A stretch of 64,000 nucleotides of DNA from UBA9926 sp018645765 (GCA_949372755.1 CASIBO010000011.1:248001-312000); one strand, 5' to 3'; shown: positions 35,394 through 44,401, counted from the first letter of the stretch. Notes: a model not told the origin generated them from the sequence alone. Numbers and translations are program-made.

Positions 35394-38300
35394 TTACCGA
35401 ATCTGCAAATGCGCTCGATCGTGCCACCACAGCTTCGGCGCTGGCCGATCACCCGTGATCTGTTCTTGTAGCGTCTGAGCATCATACAACCGCCCATTGA
35501 GCATCACACGCTCAAGGCTCTGGGTGTTGTGAATATCGTCCAAAGGGTTTGCACTCAGAACCAGAATATCGGCCAGTTTTCCGACAGTTAGCGACCCCAA
35601 CGACGCCTGCATCCCCAGATAGTGCGCGGGGTTAATCGTTGCAAGCTTTAATGCCGCAAGGGGTGTAAAGCCGCCGCGAACAAAACTCCAGAGCTCCCAG
35701 TGGGTTGCAAGGCCCTCACGCTGACCATGCGCGCCGGTATTCACAATAACCCCCTCGTTGGCCAATTGCCGTGCAACGGCTGCCGCATCATCGTCTTTAA
35801 AATCCGACTCAGGCGCCATAACGCGCCGCACAGACCGAGCCTGCAATTGATCGGGCGGCACAAAATGACTGAGCAAGGGGTGCTTCCAAACCTCGGTGGT
35901 TTGATAGTAATAATCCTCCGACGTTAAGCCACCATAGGTCACGACCAGCGTCGGGGTGTAGCCCGAATTGGACTGCCGCCAAAGCTGAACCACATCGTCA
36001 TAAATCTTAAGCGTTGGGATGTTGTGCTCGATGCCTGTCGAGCCATCAACAATCAAGTTCATATCTTGGTGAAACAAGGACCCGCCTTCCGCAACCACCA
36101 ACATGTCCGCTTGCCGAGCCGCTTCAATGACTTGCTGGCGCTGCTCCCGTCGAGGCTGATTGTAGTTTTTGATACTGATCGCCCCTTGCGCTTTCAAACG
36201 TTTAACGTGGATCAGGGCATCGCTTAATGCATCGACCTTGGCAAAGCCGAGACTCTTCGCGCCGTACACCACTTCACCCGTTGAGAAAATTCTGGGCCCC
36301 AAGATGCGGCCCGCTTTTTGGTATTCTGCTGCTGCGAAAACCTGGCTGGCTTGACTTGAGGGGTTGTGAACGGTGGTGACCCCTAAGGCTAAGTGGGCGA
36401 GCAGGGACCAATTATTTTGGGGAATGATGTCCGCCCGCCCATAGGGCCCATGGGCATGTGCATCAATCATGCCCGGCATCAAGGTTTTACCCGACAGGTC
36501 GACCCGCGTCGCACCCTCCGGAATCACAACCTCATCGATTGCCCCAACCTGCACAATGCGCGCACCATCAATCAAAATGGTCCCCACGGCAATGATGCCC
36601 ATTGCCTCATCCATTGTGATAATTCGAGCGCCGGTGAGCGCCACAACCCCCCTCGGCTGATCAGTTTCGACGGTCTGAGACAGATCAACGGCCTCGGCTG
36701 CCGTCGTCCAAGCAAGGCCTTGGCGAACACTGCGGTTCTTGTGCTCGGCGCCGATAGACCAACTAATGCGCCCGCTATCCTTTGACCAAGCCAGGTAATT
36801 TGCGCCCAATTCGCTGGCCTGCCCTATACCCAGGCCCTTGTAGTCGGCGCTCAGATCGAGCGCAATACCAAGAGCCGGCACCTTTGTGACATACAACTGG
36901 AAGTTCTCAATGAAGGCAAGATGCTGACCATCCGGGGATAATTGATAGCGCCTAACGAAACCGCCCTGGGCCAACTGCCGCTCATCAAATCCTTCAAAGT
37001 TTCGAGACAGCAGCACCGTCTTCGCGTCGCCATCGGATCCCCGACCGGAAGCACTTGATTTGCGGTCGGTGTAATACAGTCTTTTCTCTGGACCAAAATG
37101 CGGGTCAAAGCCTCGATCCGATATTTTGATTTCTTTATTTTCTGTCCGATCAAAAAGGTAAATACCCGGCGCTTGCCCCCAATCTGGGTGGGTTAGGCTG
37201 CTGCCCGCATGTTTGCGATACGCAAGGTATCGATCGTCTTGGGAGATTGCAAGATCGGTGTAGTGCCCTGGCGGGAGAGGGAGCGCCTTCGCTTTGCCAC
37301 CACGCGCGGAGACCGACCAAATGCCGCCAAGCGTCTCATCCGACCAACTTAAAAAATAAACACGCCCGCCCGTTTGATCAAAAACGGGCGCAAAAACATG
37401 GTGATCTGCCATGTTTTTCAATAGCGGTTTCGGAGTGGATGTCCCCTCTTTAATAAAGAGTCGGCCAAGAGATTCAAAGACCACATCGTCGTTCTTTGGC
37501 GAGGATCTTGCGAAGCGGACCATGCGCGTTTTAAAGGTTTCGTCTGAAACCGAGACCTCAACGTCTGGCGGCTCATAGACACTGCGCTGATCCTGCACTC
37601 GAAAGGCGATCGCCGTCTGCTCACCCGTTGCCAAATCAACTTTTAAAAAGCCGCCGCCTGCCCAATAGATCAAACCTTGACTATCAGGCAGCCAAGCCAT
37701 GTTCGGATACAGCCCGTAAACACCCCACGTTTCTTGCATGTCGGGGTCGAGGTCATCCACCAACATCCGCTCTGCTTGGCTATCAAGGTCCATGACAAAG
37801 AGCCTTGATTCCGATCGAACGCGCTTCACATAGGCTAGATGCTGACCATCGGGTGAGGGGACCGGGCGAACGGCGCCGCCATACCCTCCCGCTACGACGT
37901 CGGTTTCACCGGTCTTTAGATCCAATTGTTTGATCTGAAACAGACCACCGTGGCTGTCGTCGTGATAGATAAACGTGTTACCGGAGGTCGCACTTTGCGT
38001 GTAAAACAGCGTCTCACCATCCGCTGAGAAAGCCGGCTCTCCCAACTCCTTTTGGTAGTTCTTATTCGGTCGGGCGACCAACTCAACCCCTTCACTGGGC
38101 TCGGGAAGCGTTGCGTCGTACAACCAAATCTCACCCGTTCCCAAAGAGCGAGACGTCGTAAAGTGCTTTTTGGCCGCAATGAACTGGCCATTCGGATGCC
38201 AGACGGGCGAGTTTAATAAGCGGAAAGATTCCTTCGTGATTTGCTTCAGCGCCCCCGTTGCCAGGGTCATCACCCAGACATTATCGCCACCGGCTCGATC

Positions 38301-38711
38301 AGAGACAAACACGACTTGTTTACCATCTGGACTGAACCGAGGTTGTATGTCCCAGGCCAAACCGCTGGTCAAACTGCGTGCCGCCCCGCCCGCAATATCC
38401 AGCAAGTAGAGATCCCCCAAGAGATCAAAAATCAAAGTCTGACCGTCTGGCGACACATCGATACTGAGCCAAGTCCCCTCGGTCACATCGATCTCCGCCG
38501 CCCGAGGCGGCCCTGAATAGGTTGGATTGCTCACATCCCAAGTTGGCAACGTCTCGTCTACTGCAAGCAGCGAAGGATCCGCCAACGCAGTCATCGAACC
38601 AAAGCCTAACAAGGCCAATCCCTGAGCGGCCACCGTCACCCACCGCGGCAACCAGTAAAAAGCATTGAATCGACCCAACGCGCCCCTCAAACCCGATTTT
38701 TGCCGTGCCAT
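35394..38711 (-). CDS. Exported beta-propeller/amidohydrolase fusion protein
   Basis: A 1105-residue protein with an N-terminal export signal after a basic lead (hydrophobic about 23-42, then ALADPS). Residues about 60-680 carry many TolB/PD40-type propeller strands (SPDGQTLIFDLLGDLYLLD, FSPDGKQVVFVSDRAGG, and later copies). Residues about 700-1080 form a metal-dependent amidohydrolase: GMIDAHAHGPYG gives the HxH metal motif, with GIEHNIP and NTGAHGQREG later. Relatives are annotated as prolidase or imidazolonepropionase-like. GGAGG stands six bases before the ATG. The substrate may be a periplasmic cyclic amide or peptide. Confidence 0.9.
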   Translation of the reverse strand: MARQKSGLRGALGRFNAFYWLPRWVTVAAQGLALLGFGSMTALADPSLLAVDETLPTWDVSNPTYSGPPRAAEIDVTEGTWLSIDVSPDGQTLIFDLLGDLYLLDIAGGAARSLTSGLAWDIQPRFSPDGKQVVFVSDRAGGDNVWVMTLATGALKQITKESFRLLNSPVWHPNGQFIAAKKHFTTSRSLGTGEIWLYDATLPEPSEGVELVARPNKNYQKELGEPAFSADGETLFYTQSATSGNTFIYHDDSHGGLFQIKQLDLKTGETDVVAGGYGGAVRPVPSPDGQHLAYVKRVRSESRLFVMDLDSQAERMLVDDLDPDMQETWGVYGLYPNMAWLPDSQGLIYWAGGGFLKVDLATGEQTAIAFRVQDQRSVYEPPDVEVSVSDETFKTRMVRFARSSPKNDDVVFESLGRLFIKEGTSTPKPLLKNMADHHVFAPVFDQTGGRVYFLSWSDETLGGIWSVSARGGKAKALPLPPGHYTDLAISQDDRYLAYRKHAGSSLTHPDWGQAPGIYLFDRTENKEIKISDRGFDPHFGPEKRLYYTDRKSSASGRGSDGDAKTVLLSRNFEGFDERQLAQGGFVRRYQLSPDGQHLAFIENFQLYVTKVPALGIALDLSADYKGLGIGQASELGANYLAWSKDSGRISWSIGAEHKNRSVRQGLAWTTAAEAVDLSQTVETDQPRGVVALTGARIITMDEAMGIIAVGTILIDGARIVQVGAIDEVVIPEGATRVDLSGKTLMPGMIDAHAHGPYGRADIIPQNNWSLLAHLALGVTTVHNPSSQASQVFAAAEYQKAGRILGPRIFSTGEVVYGAKSLGFAKVDALSDALIHVKRLKAQGAISIKNYNQPRREQRQQVIEAARQADMLVVAEGGSLFHQDMNLIVDGSTGIEHNIPTLKIYDDVVQLWRQSNSGYTPTLVVTYGGLTSEDYYYQTTEVWKHPLLSHFVPPDQLQARSVRRVMAPESDFKDDDAAAVARQLANEGVIVNTGAHGQREGLATHWELWSFVRGGFTPLAALKLATINPAHYLGMQASLGSLTVGKLADILVLSANPLDDIHNTQSLERVMLNGRLYDAQTLQEQITGDRPAPKLWWHDRAHLQIR

Positions 38712-38853
38712 CTCGCCCCTCCTTTTTGAACCCCTTACCGTTTGACTCCCAGCCCTTATGCCTTGCCTTTAATCTCTTTAGGTTTCGGTTCTACCTTTTT
38801 TGAAGGCCAAACAGACGCTATAGTCTTCCCTCGCATCCGTTTAAAGTCGCGCT

Positions 38854-39333
38854 ATGACGCCCGCTATCCTACTGCTGAACCAACACCGCATCGCCTATGT
38901 GCTCCACGAATATGAGCACCAGGCCAGCACCAAAGACTATGGTCTTGAAGCGGTTGCAGCGCTCGACTTGAATGCCAATCAGGTCTTCAAAACGTTGGTT
39001 TGCGAACTGACGCCCAAGGCGCTCGCCGTCGCCGTCGTACCCGTCTCGTCTCAGCTCAACCTTAAGACTTTCGCTCAGGCCGCCGGCGCGAAAAAAGCGC
39101 GCCTGGCCGATCCAAAACAAGTCGAGGCTGCCACAGGTTACGTCTTAGGCGGCATCAGCCCCATAGCCCAGAAGAAACCCCTTAGAGTCTTTATTGATCG
39201 CGCCGCCGAAGACCATAGCACGATTTATATCAGCGCAGGCCGGCGTGGGCTTGAAATCGAAATCGCCCCGAAAGATTTGCTTAACCTGACCTGCGGGCAG
39301 TTTGCGCCGATCAAAAGCGTCGGGTCAGACTAA
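38854..39333 (+). CDS. ybaK: Cys-tRNA(Pro)/Cys-tRNA(Cys) deacylase YbaK
   Basis: A 159-residue trans-editing enzyme that hydrolyses cysteine mischarged on tRNA-Pro. YbaK family blocks are visible: STKDYGLEAVAALDLNANQVFKTLV (with the conserved Lys in VFKTLV), the KKARLADPKQVEAATGYVLGGISPI segment and a final GLEIEIAPKDLL. Monocistronic, divergent from the large amidohydrolase gene. Confidence 0.95.
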   Translation: MTPAILLLNQHRIAYVLHEYEHQASTKDYGLEAVAALDLNANQVFKTLVCELTPKALAVAVVPVSSQLNLKTFAQAAGAKKARLADPKQVEAATGYVLGGISPIAQKKPLRVFIDRAAEDHSTIYISAGRRGLEIEIAPKDLLNLTCGQFAPIKSVGSD

Positions 39334-39403
39334 CCCTGCGCGCACCTCACCAAGCGGTTGCACCGGCCTTAACGGCGCCCCGCTCCTGCAGCATTATAAG
39401 GCA

Positions 39404-39772
39404 CTATTGACGGCCTTCTGCCTTAATTCGGAGTTTAGCAACCCAAGCAAAATGTTTTTGTAAGCGGGGATCATTCAGAAGCGCCGCCGCGGTGTTCAAA
39501 GATTTAGCGAGCGTCATCTCATCAAACAAACGATGCACCCCGGCATGGCACGGCCGACACATCATAACGCCTTGGTTCAATTCGGCTTTCGAGTAGTGCC
39601 GCTTGTAATGCGGTCTTCGATGCAGTTTCTTTGGAATCAAATGATGGAAGGTCAAACGCCTGAACTGCCCACAACCGACGCACGTTACACGCGCCTTAAG
39701 ATCGGTTTTGCTCGCGCTAAGAAGGCCGCCCGCCGGCAGTGCATCTTGGCTAGAAATACGCTTTTGGGGCAT
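39404..39772 (-). CDS. HNH endonuclease-domain protein
   Basis: A 122-residue protein with a zinc-supported HNH fold: CVGCG, then LTFHHLIPK (HH pair), a KAELNQGVMMCRPCH stretch with the Asn and the second CxxC, then HAGVHRLF. Free-standing HNH proteins of this type occur singly in proteobacterial chromosomes and their substrate is not known; no restriction methylase, phage or toxin gene is adjacent. AAGGA is ten bases before the ATG, inside the end of a possible small gene upstream. Confidence 0.8.
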   Translation of the reverse strand: MPQKRISSQDALPAGGLLSASKTDLKARVTCVGCGQFRRLTFHHLIPKKLHRRPHYKRHYSKAELNQGVMMCRPCHAGVHRLFDEMTLAKSLNTAAALLNDPRLQKHFAWVAKLRIKAEGRQ

Positions 39773-39920
39773 AACGCAGCTTTCCTTCGACGAACCCTCC
39801 TTCTACGATGGTCAGAGCACGCAAGATCGCATGAGACCCGTCGGCATCGTCTAATAGGTCTGCAATCTTTGAATCACGCGGGACTTCAATAACCTGTCTG
39901 GCGGCGTAGAATCGATCCAT
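39750..39920 (-). CDS. Small hypothetical protein upstream of the HNH gene
   Basis: A 56-residue frame starting MDRFYAARQVIEVPRDSK and ending LRYAPKAYF. The composition is protein-like, with an acidic DLLDDAD stretch and an amphipathic ILRALTIVEGG stretch. It overlaps the HNH start by 23 bp in another frame, as expected for an operon partner. Codons upstream in a shifted frame (WHTPYDLAG) also read like protein, so this could be the 3' part of a longer, frameshifted gene. No family is recognised. Confidence 0.4.
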   Translation of the reverse strand: MDRFYAARQVIEVPRDSKIADLLDDADGSHAILRALTIVEGGFVEGKLRYAPKAYF

Positions 39921-40021
39921 CTCAGTGGCGGCTTCCCGGCCAAGTCATAAGGCGTATGCCACCGATCATCTTGCAGCCTTGTCAGACATCCTGCATGATC
40001 CGCTCTTTTAAGAAAAGCGCA

Positions 40022-40618
40022 ATGATGCAAACCGAAAAAGCCCCACTGACCCTTCCAGCCATTAACGGTCAAGTTTCAGCCGCTGTGACCGCGTGGTTTG
40101 AAATACTGCATCTCAAACAAGTTTTCAGAAAAGGCTGGCTCGAACGCGGTCTGCCTCCGGCCCGATGCGAGAGCGTGGCCGAGCACTCCTTTGGCAACGC
40201 CATGTTGTGCTTGCTGCTTGCCCAACAGCAACCCGATTTGAACGTTGAGAAAATACTGCGGATGGCCTTGATTCATGATCTCGGAGAGGTTTATGTGGGC
40301 GACCTCACCCCAACCGATGCGGTTGACCCCCAGGAAAAGTACGCGATGGAAAAGCAAGCGGTCCTTAAGATCTTGAGCGCTCTGCCCGCCGGTAAAGTGC
40401 TGCTCGAAAACTGGGAGGAGTACGAGGCCCAAGTCACGCCAGAAGCCCGGTTTGTCAAACAAGTCGACCGATTAGAGTTTGCGCTGCAGGCGGCCCAATA
40501 TGAGCAAGCCGATTTGATCACCGCGGCGGACCTGCTGCAGAAAGTGGGCAGTCAACTGGCTGATGCACCAGCCCTTGCACCCTTCGCTTGCCTGTTTCCT
40601 AACGCGGAACGGTCCTAA
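40022..40618 (+). CDS. HD-domain phosphohydrolase (YfbR/HDDC2-like)
   Basis: A 198-residue HD protein from the chosen start. Metal motifs: AEHSFGNAM (first His), LIHDLGEVYVGDLTP (HD pair and Asp/Glu), and the late Asp in KQVDRLEFALQA. HDDC2/YfbR relatives are 5'-deoxynucleotidases. The GWLERGLPPARCESVAEHS block is typical. The start is uncertain: ATG 40022 or 40025 gives a normal N-terminus, while ATG 39956 and 39995 are in frame upstream. Confidence 0.85.
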   Translation: MMQTEKAPLTLPAINGQVSAAVTAWFEILHLKQVFRKGWLERGLPPARCESVAEHSFGNAMLCLLLAQQQPDLNVEKILRMALIHDLGEVYVGDLTPTDAVDPQEKYAMEKQAVLKILSALPAGKVLLENWEEYEAQVTPEARFVKQVDRLEFALQAAQYEQADLITAADLLQKVGSQLADAPALAPFACLFPNAERS

Positions 40619-40821
40619 CAACCCGAGTTATTCTGCGCGCTACGCGATTGGGCACCCGAATCCTGGTCTTACCGCGCCAAGCAGCGCGCCCACTTCAAGA
40701 GCTCGATGGGTCAAAAGCAGCATAACCCTCAAGCCAATCTCTTGCGATGGGCTTGCGTGAGCATGCCGTGACCATCAAACACGCATCTTGCGCAACGGGC
40801 AGCGCATCAGTATTCGGTCGT

Positions 40822-42738
40822 TCAAGAACCGACTGCTGGCCCTTGCGGCCTCCGGGATCGAGCGAGCAACAGCGCGAGCAGGATCATCGCAGCACCCACT
40901 GAATTCCCCAGAGCGTTGGTGAGCGCAAGGCTCTTTAAATGAATCTCCGGCAGCGCAACCAACAAGCCGCCCAGACCCAATAGCCAAGCCGCGATCGGTC
41001 CCGGGTCACCGAGACGCGGCAAGTATCGCTGGGCGGACCAGGCAATGAGCAAGACGCCCAGCAAGGCCTCCAGGGCCGCTTGGACAATGCCTTGCCAGGA
41101 ACCCTGACCAATCAGCGCAGGATTCAAAACAAACAAAAACGGTACCAGATAAATCGCAACTCCCAGCCGCATCGCTTCAAACCCGGTCGCCACCGGATTG
41201 GCGCCTGAAATCGAGGCCGCAGCAAATGCGCCCAGGGCGACCGGTGGCGTAATAAAGGACAACATGCCCCAATATAAAATAAACAGGTGCACCGCCATCG
41301 GCGCCAGCCCACCATCGATCAAGGCCGGCGCCAACACAATGGCCAGAAACACGTAAGCCGCTGTGACCGTTAAGCCGATTCCTAAGATAAAACTGGTCGC
41401 CGCACCCATTAAAATAAGCACCCCCGTGCTATCACCCGCAATAAACAACAATTCATTAACGAGCGTGCCCGACAATCCCGTCACCGACAAAGCCCCTACA
41501 ATGAGCCCCACCGCCAGTAGAATTGCCTGCAGCTCGATGAGTAACTTTCCGACAGCAACGAGCCAGGCGCCCCAATCGGCAACCACCATCCGGCCCTGCC
41601 GAAACTGATTGATCACCAAGAGCGAGGCAGTAGCCGCCCATGGCGCCAGCGCCTCTTGTTGCAGCACCAGCAAAAACACGATGAGTAAGGCAAACGACAC
41701 AATAAACACCCAACCCTCGCCTAGAACCGTGCGCAGGCTCGGTATCTCTGAGTCGGGTAAGCCCTCAAGACCGTGCTTACCCGCATAAGCATCCAACTGG
41801 GCGTACAACGCAATGAAGTACAACAGCGAGGGCAACAGCGCCGCCAGAGCAACCTGGTAGTACGGGATCTCCAAGAAAGTCGCCATAATAAAAGCCGTTG
41901 ATCCCATGATCGGTGGCAACAGCACCCCACCGGTTGACGCGCAAGCCTCAACGGCTGCCGCCGATTTTGCAGAAAATCCCTGCCGGCGCATCGCGGGAAT
42001 AGTGAGCTGACCGGTCGTCATCACATTCGTGATAACACTCCCGCTCATAGAGCCCATAAGGCCACTGGAAACAATGGCAACTTTGGCCGCCCCGCCCCGT
42101 ACGCCGCCCAGCAGCGCAAACGCCAATCGTATAAAGAAGGCGCCACCCCCGGTGTGTTGCAGGGTCGCGCCAAACACTAAAAAACCGACAACCAGATTGG
42201 CAAAGGCACGAAAGGGCAGCCCGACGATGCTCTCAATACTCATCGCGTGATAGCTTGCGGTTTCTCGAAACCCGATGGCCATCCCAGAGATCATCAGCGG
42301 CATTAAATCGGCAAAGAGGGGATACATCGAAAACACGAACGCAATGCCAAAGAGCACCCACCCAGTCACACGGCGAACCGCTTCTAACACCAAGAGCCAA
42401 AGGATACTGCCGGCCAAAACGGCATGGTCCGGGGCCAGGAATTCCCAACCCTCATTGGCGATGGCCTCGGCATGGAGCAACAGCCAGAGCGGCGCCAAAA
42501 ATGCGCCTAACCCGAAGCACGCATCCAAAGCCGCCCAAGGACTTCGGTAAATGAGAAACACCCCTGGCAACAATAGTGCGATCAAAGCAAAGTAGTATTG
42601 AGTTTCAAGGCGAATCAAAACGCTCAATAACGGACTGCCGAATAACCGCAACTGATCAATCACCAAGAAGCAGGCAAGGCCCGCCAAAATGGCGGTCAGC
42701 ACCTCTGAAAGCCGAATTCTTGGCGCGGGCACATTCAT
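40822..42738 (-). CDS. TRAP transporter fused permease, TAXI type
   Basis: A 638-residue inner-membrane protein with about sixteen or more helices. It joins a small DctQ-like N-terminal part to a DctM-like permease, the fused 4TM/12TM form of TAXI TRAP systems. Diagnostic blocks: GVRGGAAKVAIVSSGLMGSMSGSV and ACASTGGVLLPPIMGSTAFIM. TRAP transporters use sodium gradients to import organic acids or similar solutes. The ATG at 42738 overlaps the binding-protein stop (ATGA). Confidence 0.93.
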   Translation of the reverse strand: MNVPAPRIRLSEVLTAILAGLACFLVIDQLRLFGSPLLSVLIRLETQYYFALIALLLPGVFLIYRSPWAALDACFGLGAFLAPLWLLLHAEAIANEGWEFLAPDHAVLAGSILWLLVLEAVRRVTGWVLFGIAFVFSMYPLFADLMPLMISGMAIGFRETASYHAMSIESIVGLPFRAFANLVVGFLVFGATLQHTGGGAFFIRLAFALLGGVRGGAAKVAIVSSGLMGSMSGSVITNVMTTGQLTIPAMRRQGFSAKSAAAVEACASTGGVLLPPIMGSTAFIMATFLEIPYYQVALAALLPSLLYFIALYAQLDAYAGKHGLEGLPDSEIPSLRTVLGEGWVFIVSFALLIVFLLVLQQEALAPWAATASLLVINQFRQGRMVVADWGAWLVAVGKLLIELQAILLAVGLIVGALSVTGLSGTLVNELLFIAGDSTGVLILMGAATSFILGIGLTVTAAYVFLAIVLAPALIDGGLAPMAVHLFILYWGMLSFITPPVALGAFAAASISGANPVATGFEAMRLGVAIYLVPFLFVLNPALIGQGSWQGIVQAALEALLGVLLIAWSAQRYLPRLGDPGPIAAWLLGLGGLLVALPEIHLKSLALTNALGNSVGAAMILLALLLARSRRPQGPAVGS

Positions 42739-43928
42739 TGTGACGACCAAATTGGGTCAAAGCCGGCAGCCGTCAGATACTGCGCGCGTTGTGACATCCA
42801 AGCCGCATCCCAAACCGCGCGATCCCAGGCCGCATCCCCCTGCGCGGCAACCAAAGCGGACCAGGCCTTAGCAAGCACCGCTTGCCGACGCAGCAGCGCG
42901 TCTTGATGATCCTGCATGGGTTTCGTCCAAAGCCCCAGAGATTGAAAATACGCAATCGCGCCAGAATGATACGGGACCAGCCACTGAAACTTTTGCCGAT
43001 CCATTTGCCAGCCCATCGAACCCGGGTCCGCCCCCTTAAACTGATCAAAACCCAGATCGATAGCGCGGGTCAGGGCGAAGACCAGGCCTGCGTCCTGGGT
43101 CGCGAGGGTCGTTAAGATTGGATAGGGGTAATTGCCGCCCTCGTGGGGTTTCGTATCGCTGATACCCGCGCCTCGGGTTGCAAAATTCGGCTGCAGATAC
43201 GGCGCGATTTGATTGGCGCGCTGCCAGCAGGCAGGGTCATCGTGGGGCATGGTCAGCCACCGAATCCCTTTCGGGGAGGCTTCAAGCCGACGGGTTGGCC
43301 CAGAAACGGTTGTTGCATAGGCCGTATCAATTTGACCGGCAACCATGGCGTTCCACATTGCGCCATAACCCGGAAACTCAACGCGCTGAACATCCGCCCA
43401 CGTAAGCCCGCCGCACGCCAATATCGCCTCGGTCGAGACATTCAGGGCCGGCGCGCCCAAAACATACGGCACACTTTTTGATCTTAGGTCCGCAATGCGC
43501 TCAATCTCGGAATTCGCGGCCACCGCAATCCCTTGATTGGACAGACCCAACGACATCATCACCAGCCGAACGGGAATCGGGCCCCAACGGGGGCTCGTGA
43601 ACTGAAAAACGCCTTCTTGGGCAAAGTAGGTCGACACACCGTTGGCTGAAAATTGCACCCGATTGACCATGAGCGGTAACAACCTGGAAACGTCATTTTT
43701 ACCGGGAATCACTCTTAATGTGACGCGATGCTCATCTTTGAGCATTTTGGCAATTCCGACGGCCTGGTTGTAACCGGTCGTGCCCAGGTTATAAGCACTC
43801 CAAGCCATCGCACGTGGCAACTTTGGCTCGGCGCTCTGAGCGCTGACGCTCAGGCAAACAACCAGTGCAAACCCCACACGTCGAAGGCCAGAATTCAGGG
43901 TATTTATCAAGTGGGTCAACATGGTCAT
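42735..43928 (-). CDS. TAXI-family TRAP transporter solute-binding protein
   Basis: A 397-residue periplasmic binding protein with a signal peptide (hydrophobic about 17-30, cut near SAQSAE). The TAXI signature region reads LGTTGYNQAVGIAKML, then VNRVQFSANGVSTYFAQEG and APALNVSTEAILACGGL. It delivers its ligand to the fused permease encoded directly downstream. The ligand is unknown. ATG 43928 or the ATG two codons later may be used. Confidence 0.92.
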   Translation of the reverse strand: MTMLTHLINTLNSGLRRVGFALVVCLSVSAQSAEPKLPRAMAWSAYNLGTTGYNQAVGIAKMLKDEHRVTLRVIPGKNDVSRLLPLMVNRVQFSANGVSTYFAQEGVFQFTSPRWGPIPVRLVMMSLGLSNQGIAVAANSEIERIADLRSKSVPYVLGAPALNVSTEAILACGGLTWADVQRVEFPGYGAMWNAMVAGQIDTAYATTVSGPTRRLEASPKGIRWLTMPHDDPACWQRANQIAPYLQPNFATRGAGISDTKPHEGGNYPYPILTTLATQDAGLVFALTRAIDLGFDQFKGADPGSMGWQMDRQKFQWLVPYHSGAIAYFQSLGLWTKPMQDHQDALLRRQAVLAKAWSALVAAQGDAAWDRAVWDAAWMSQRAQYLTAAGFDPIWSSQ

Positions 43929-44001
43929 ATCATCTTTTAAAGCTGCGGTTGTCGTGGAATGAAAAAGCGTCCGCCCGATCTATTCCACCGAAGGTGCGCT
44001 C

Positions 44002-44018
44002 GAATACTACCAGTATTC
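44002..44018. promoter_or_regulatory. Inverted repeat in the promoter region of the TGA-containing gene
   Basis: GAATACT-ACC-AGTATTC is a perfect 7-bp inverted repeat with a 3-base centre, 41 bp before the ATG at 44060. A possible -10 hexamer TAACAT follows at 44022-44027; no good -35 is seen, which would fit an activator site, but this is a guess. Confidence 0.3.
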
Positions 44019-44059
44019 TGCTAACATACGGACAAACACTCATGACAAGGGAGCACATC

Positions 44060-44401
44060 ATGGCCAAAGGCGTTGCTTGGTATTATTTAAGAAAGGGCTG
44101 AACCACTTGCGTCAAAGCATCCAAGTTTTTGGAAGCCCGTTCAATCGACATCAAAGAAACCGTACTCGCGAGCAAGAAATTGAGTGCAGCCGACTGCCCT
44201 GGCATTACTGAGGCAGCCTCAACGCTTGTTGCCATGAAAGGTAAAAAAGTGGAATCCTTCGATCTTAAAAATGGCCTGAGCGATGACGCCAAGACTGCCA
44301 TGCTCGGCCCAACCGGGAACCTTCGAGCCCCAACCCTGAAAGTCGGCAAGACGGTCTTGGTCGGGTTTAACGACGCGGTGTTCGAAGAACATTTTTCTTA
44401 A
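44060..44401 (+). CDS. Candidate selenoprotein: ArsC/Spx-like thioredoxin-fold protein with in-frame TGA
   Basis: ATG 44060 follows AAGGGAG by six bases. The frame runs 113 codons to TAA 44399-44401 with a single internal TGA at 44099-44101 (codon 14). Read as selenocysteine, the N-terminus is a beta strand (GVAWYYLRKG) leading into U-T-T-C, exactly where ArsC/Spx/glutaredoxin-like proteins carry CxxC, followed by helix VKASKFLEARSI. A cis-Pro region GNLRAPTLKVGKTVLVGF ends the fold. Length matches the ArsC-like family (about 115). A SECIS-like hairpin follows the TGA. Cys versions of such families are common. Expression as full-length protein is inferred. Read conventionally, it is cut after 13 residues. 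Confidence 0.8.
44117..44136 (+). promoter_or_regulatory. Bacterial SECIS-like hairpin after the TGA codon
   Basis: The RNA can pair GC(A)UCCAA with UUGGA(A)GC around a GUUU loop: G44117-C44136, C44118-G44135, an A-A mismatch, then five pairs from U44120-A44133 to A44124-U44129. The apical loop begins with G at 44125, 23 bases after the TGA. Bacterial SECIS elements lie just inside the coding region after UGA with a G at the start of a small loop, so spacing and shape fit SelB recruitment. Confidence 0.7.

Noticed and set aside
35008..35478. Plus-strand frame with repeated AQAVLP
   Set aside because: It is made by the 18-bp DNA repeat, has no good start and ends antisense to the amidohydrolase gene.
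40619..40770. Open frame continuing after the TAA of the HD phosphohydrolase gene
   Set aside because: The stop is TAA, about 50 open codons is not rare at this GC content, and the HD domain is complete without it. The text looks somewhat protein-like but nothing is recognised.
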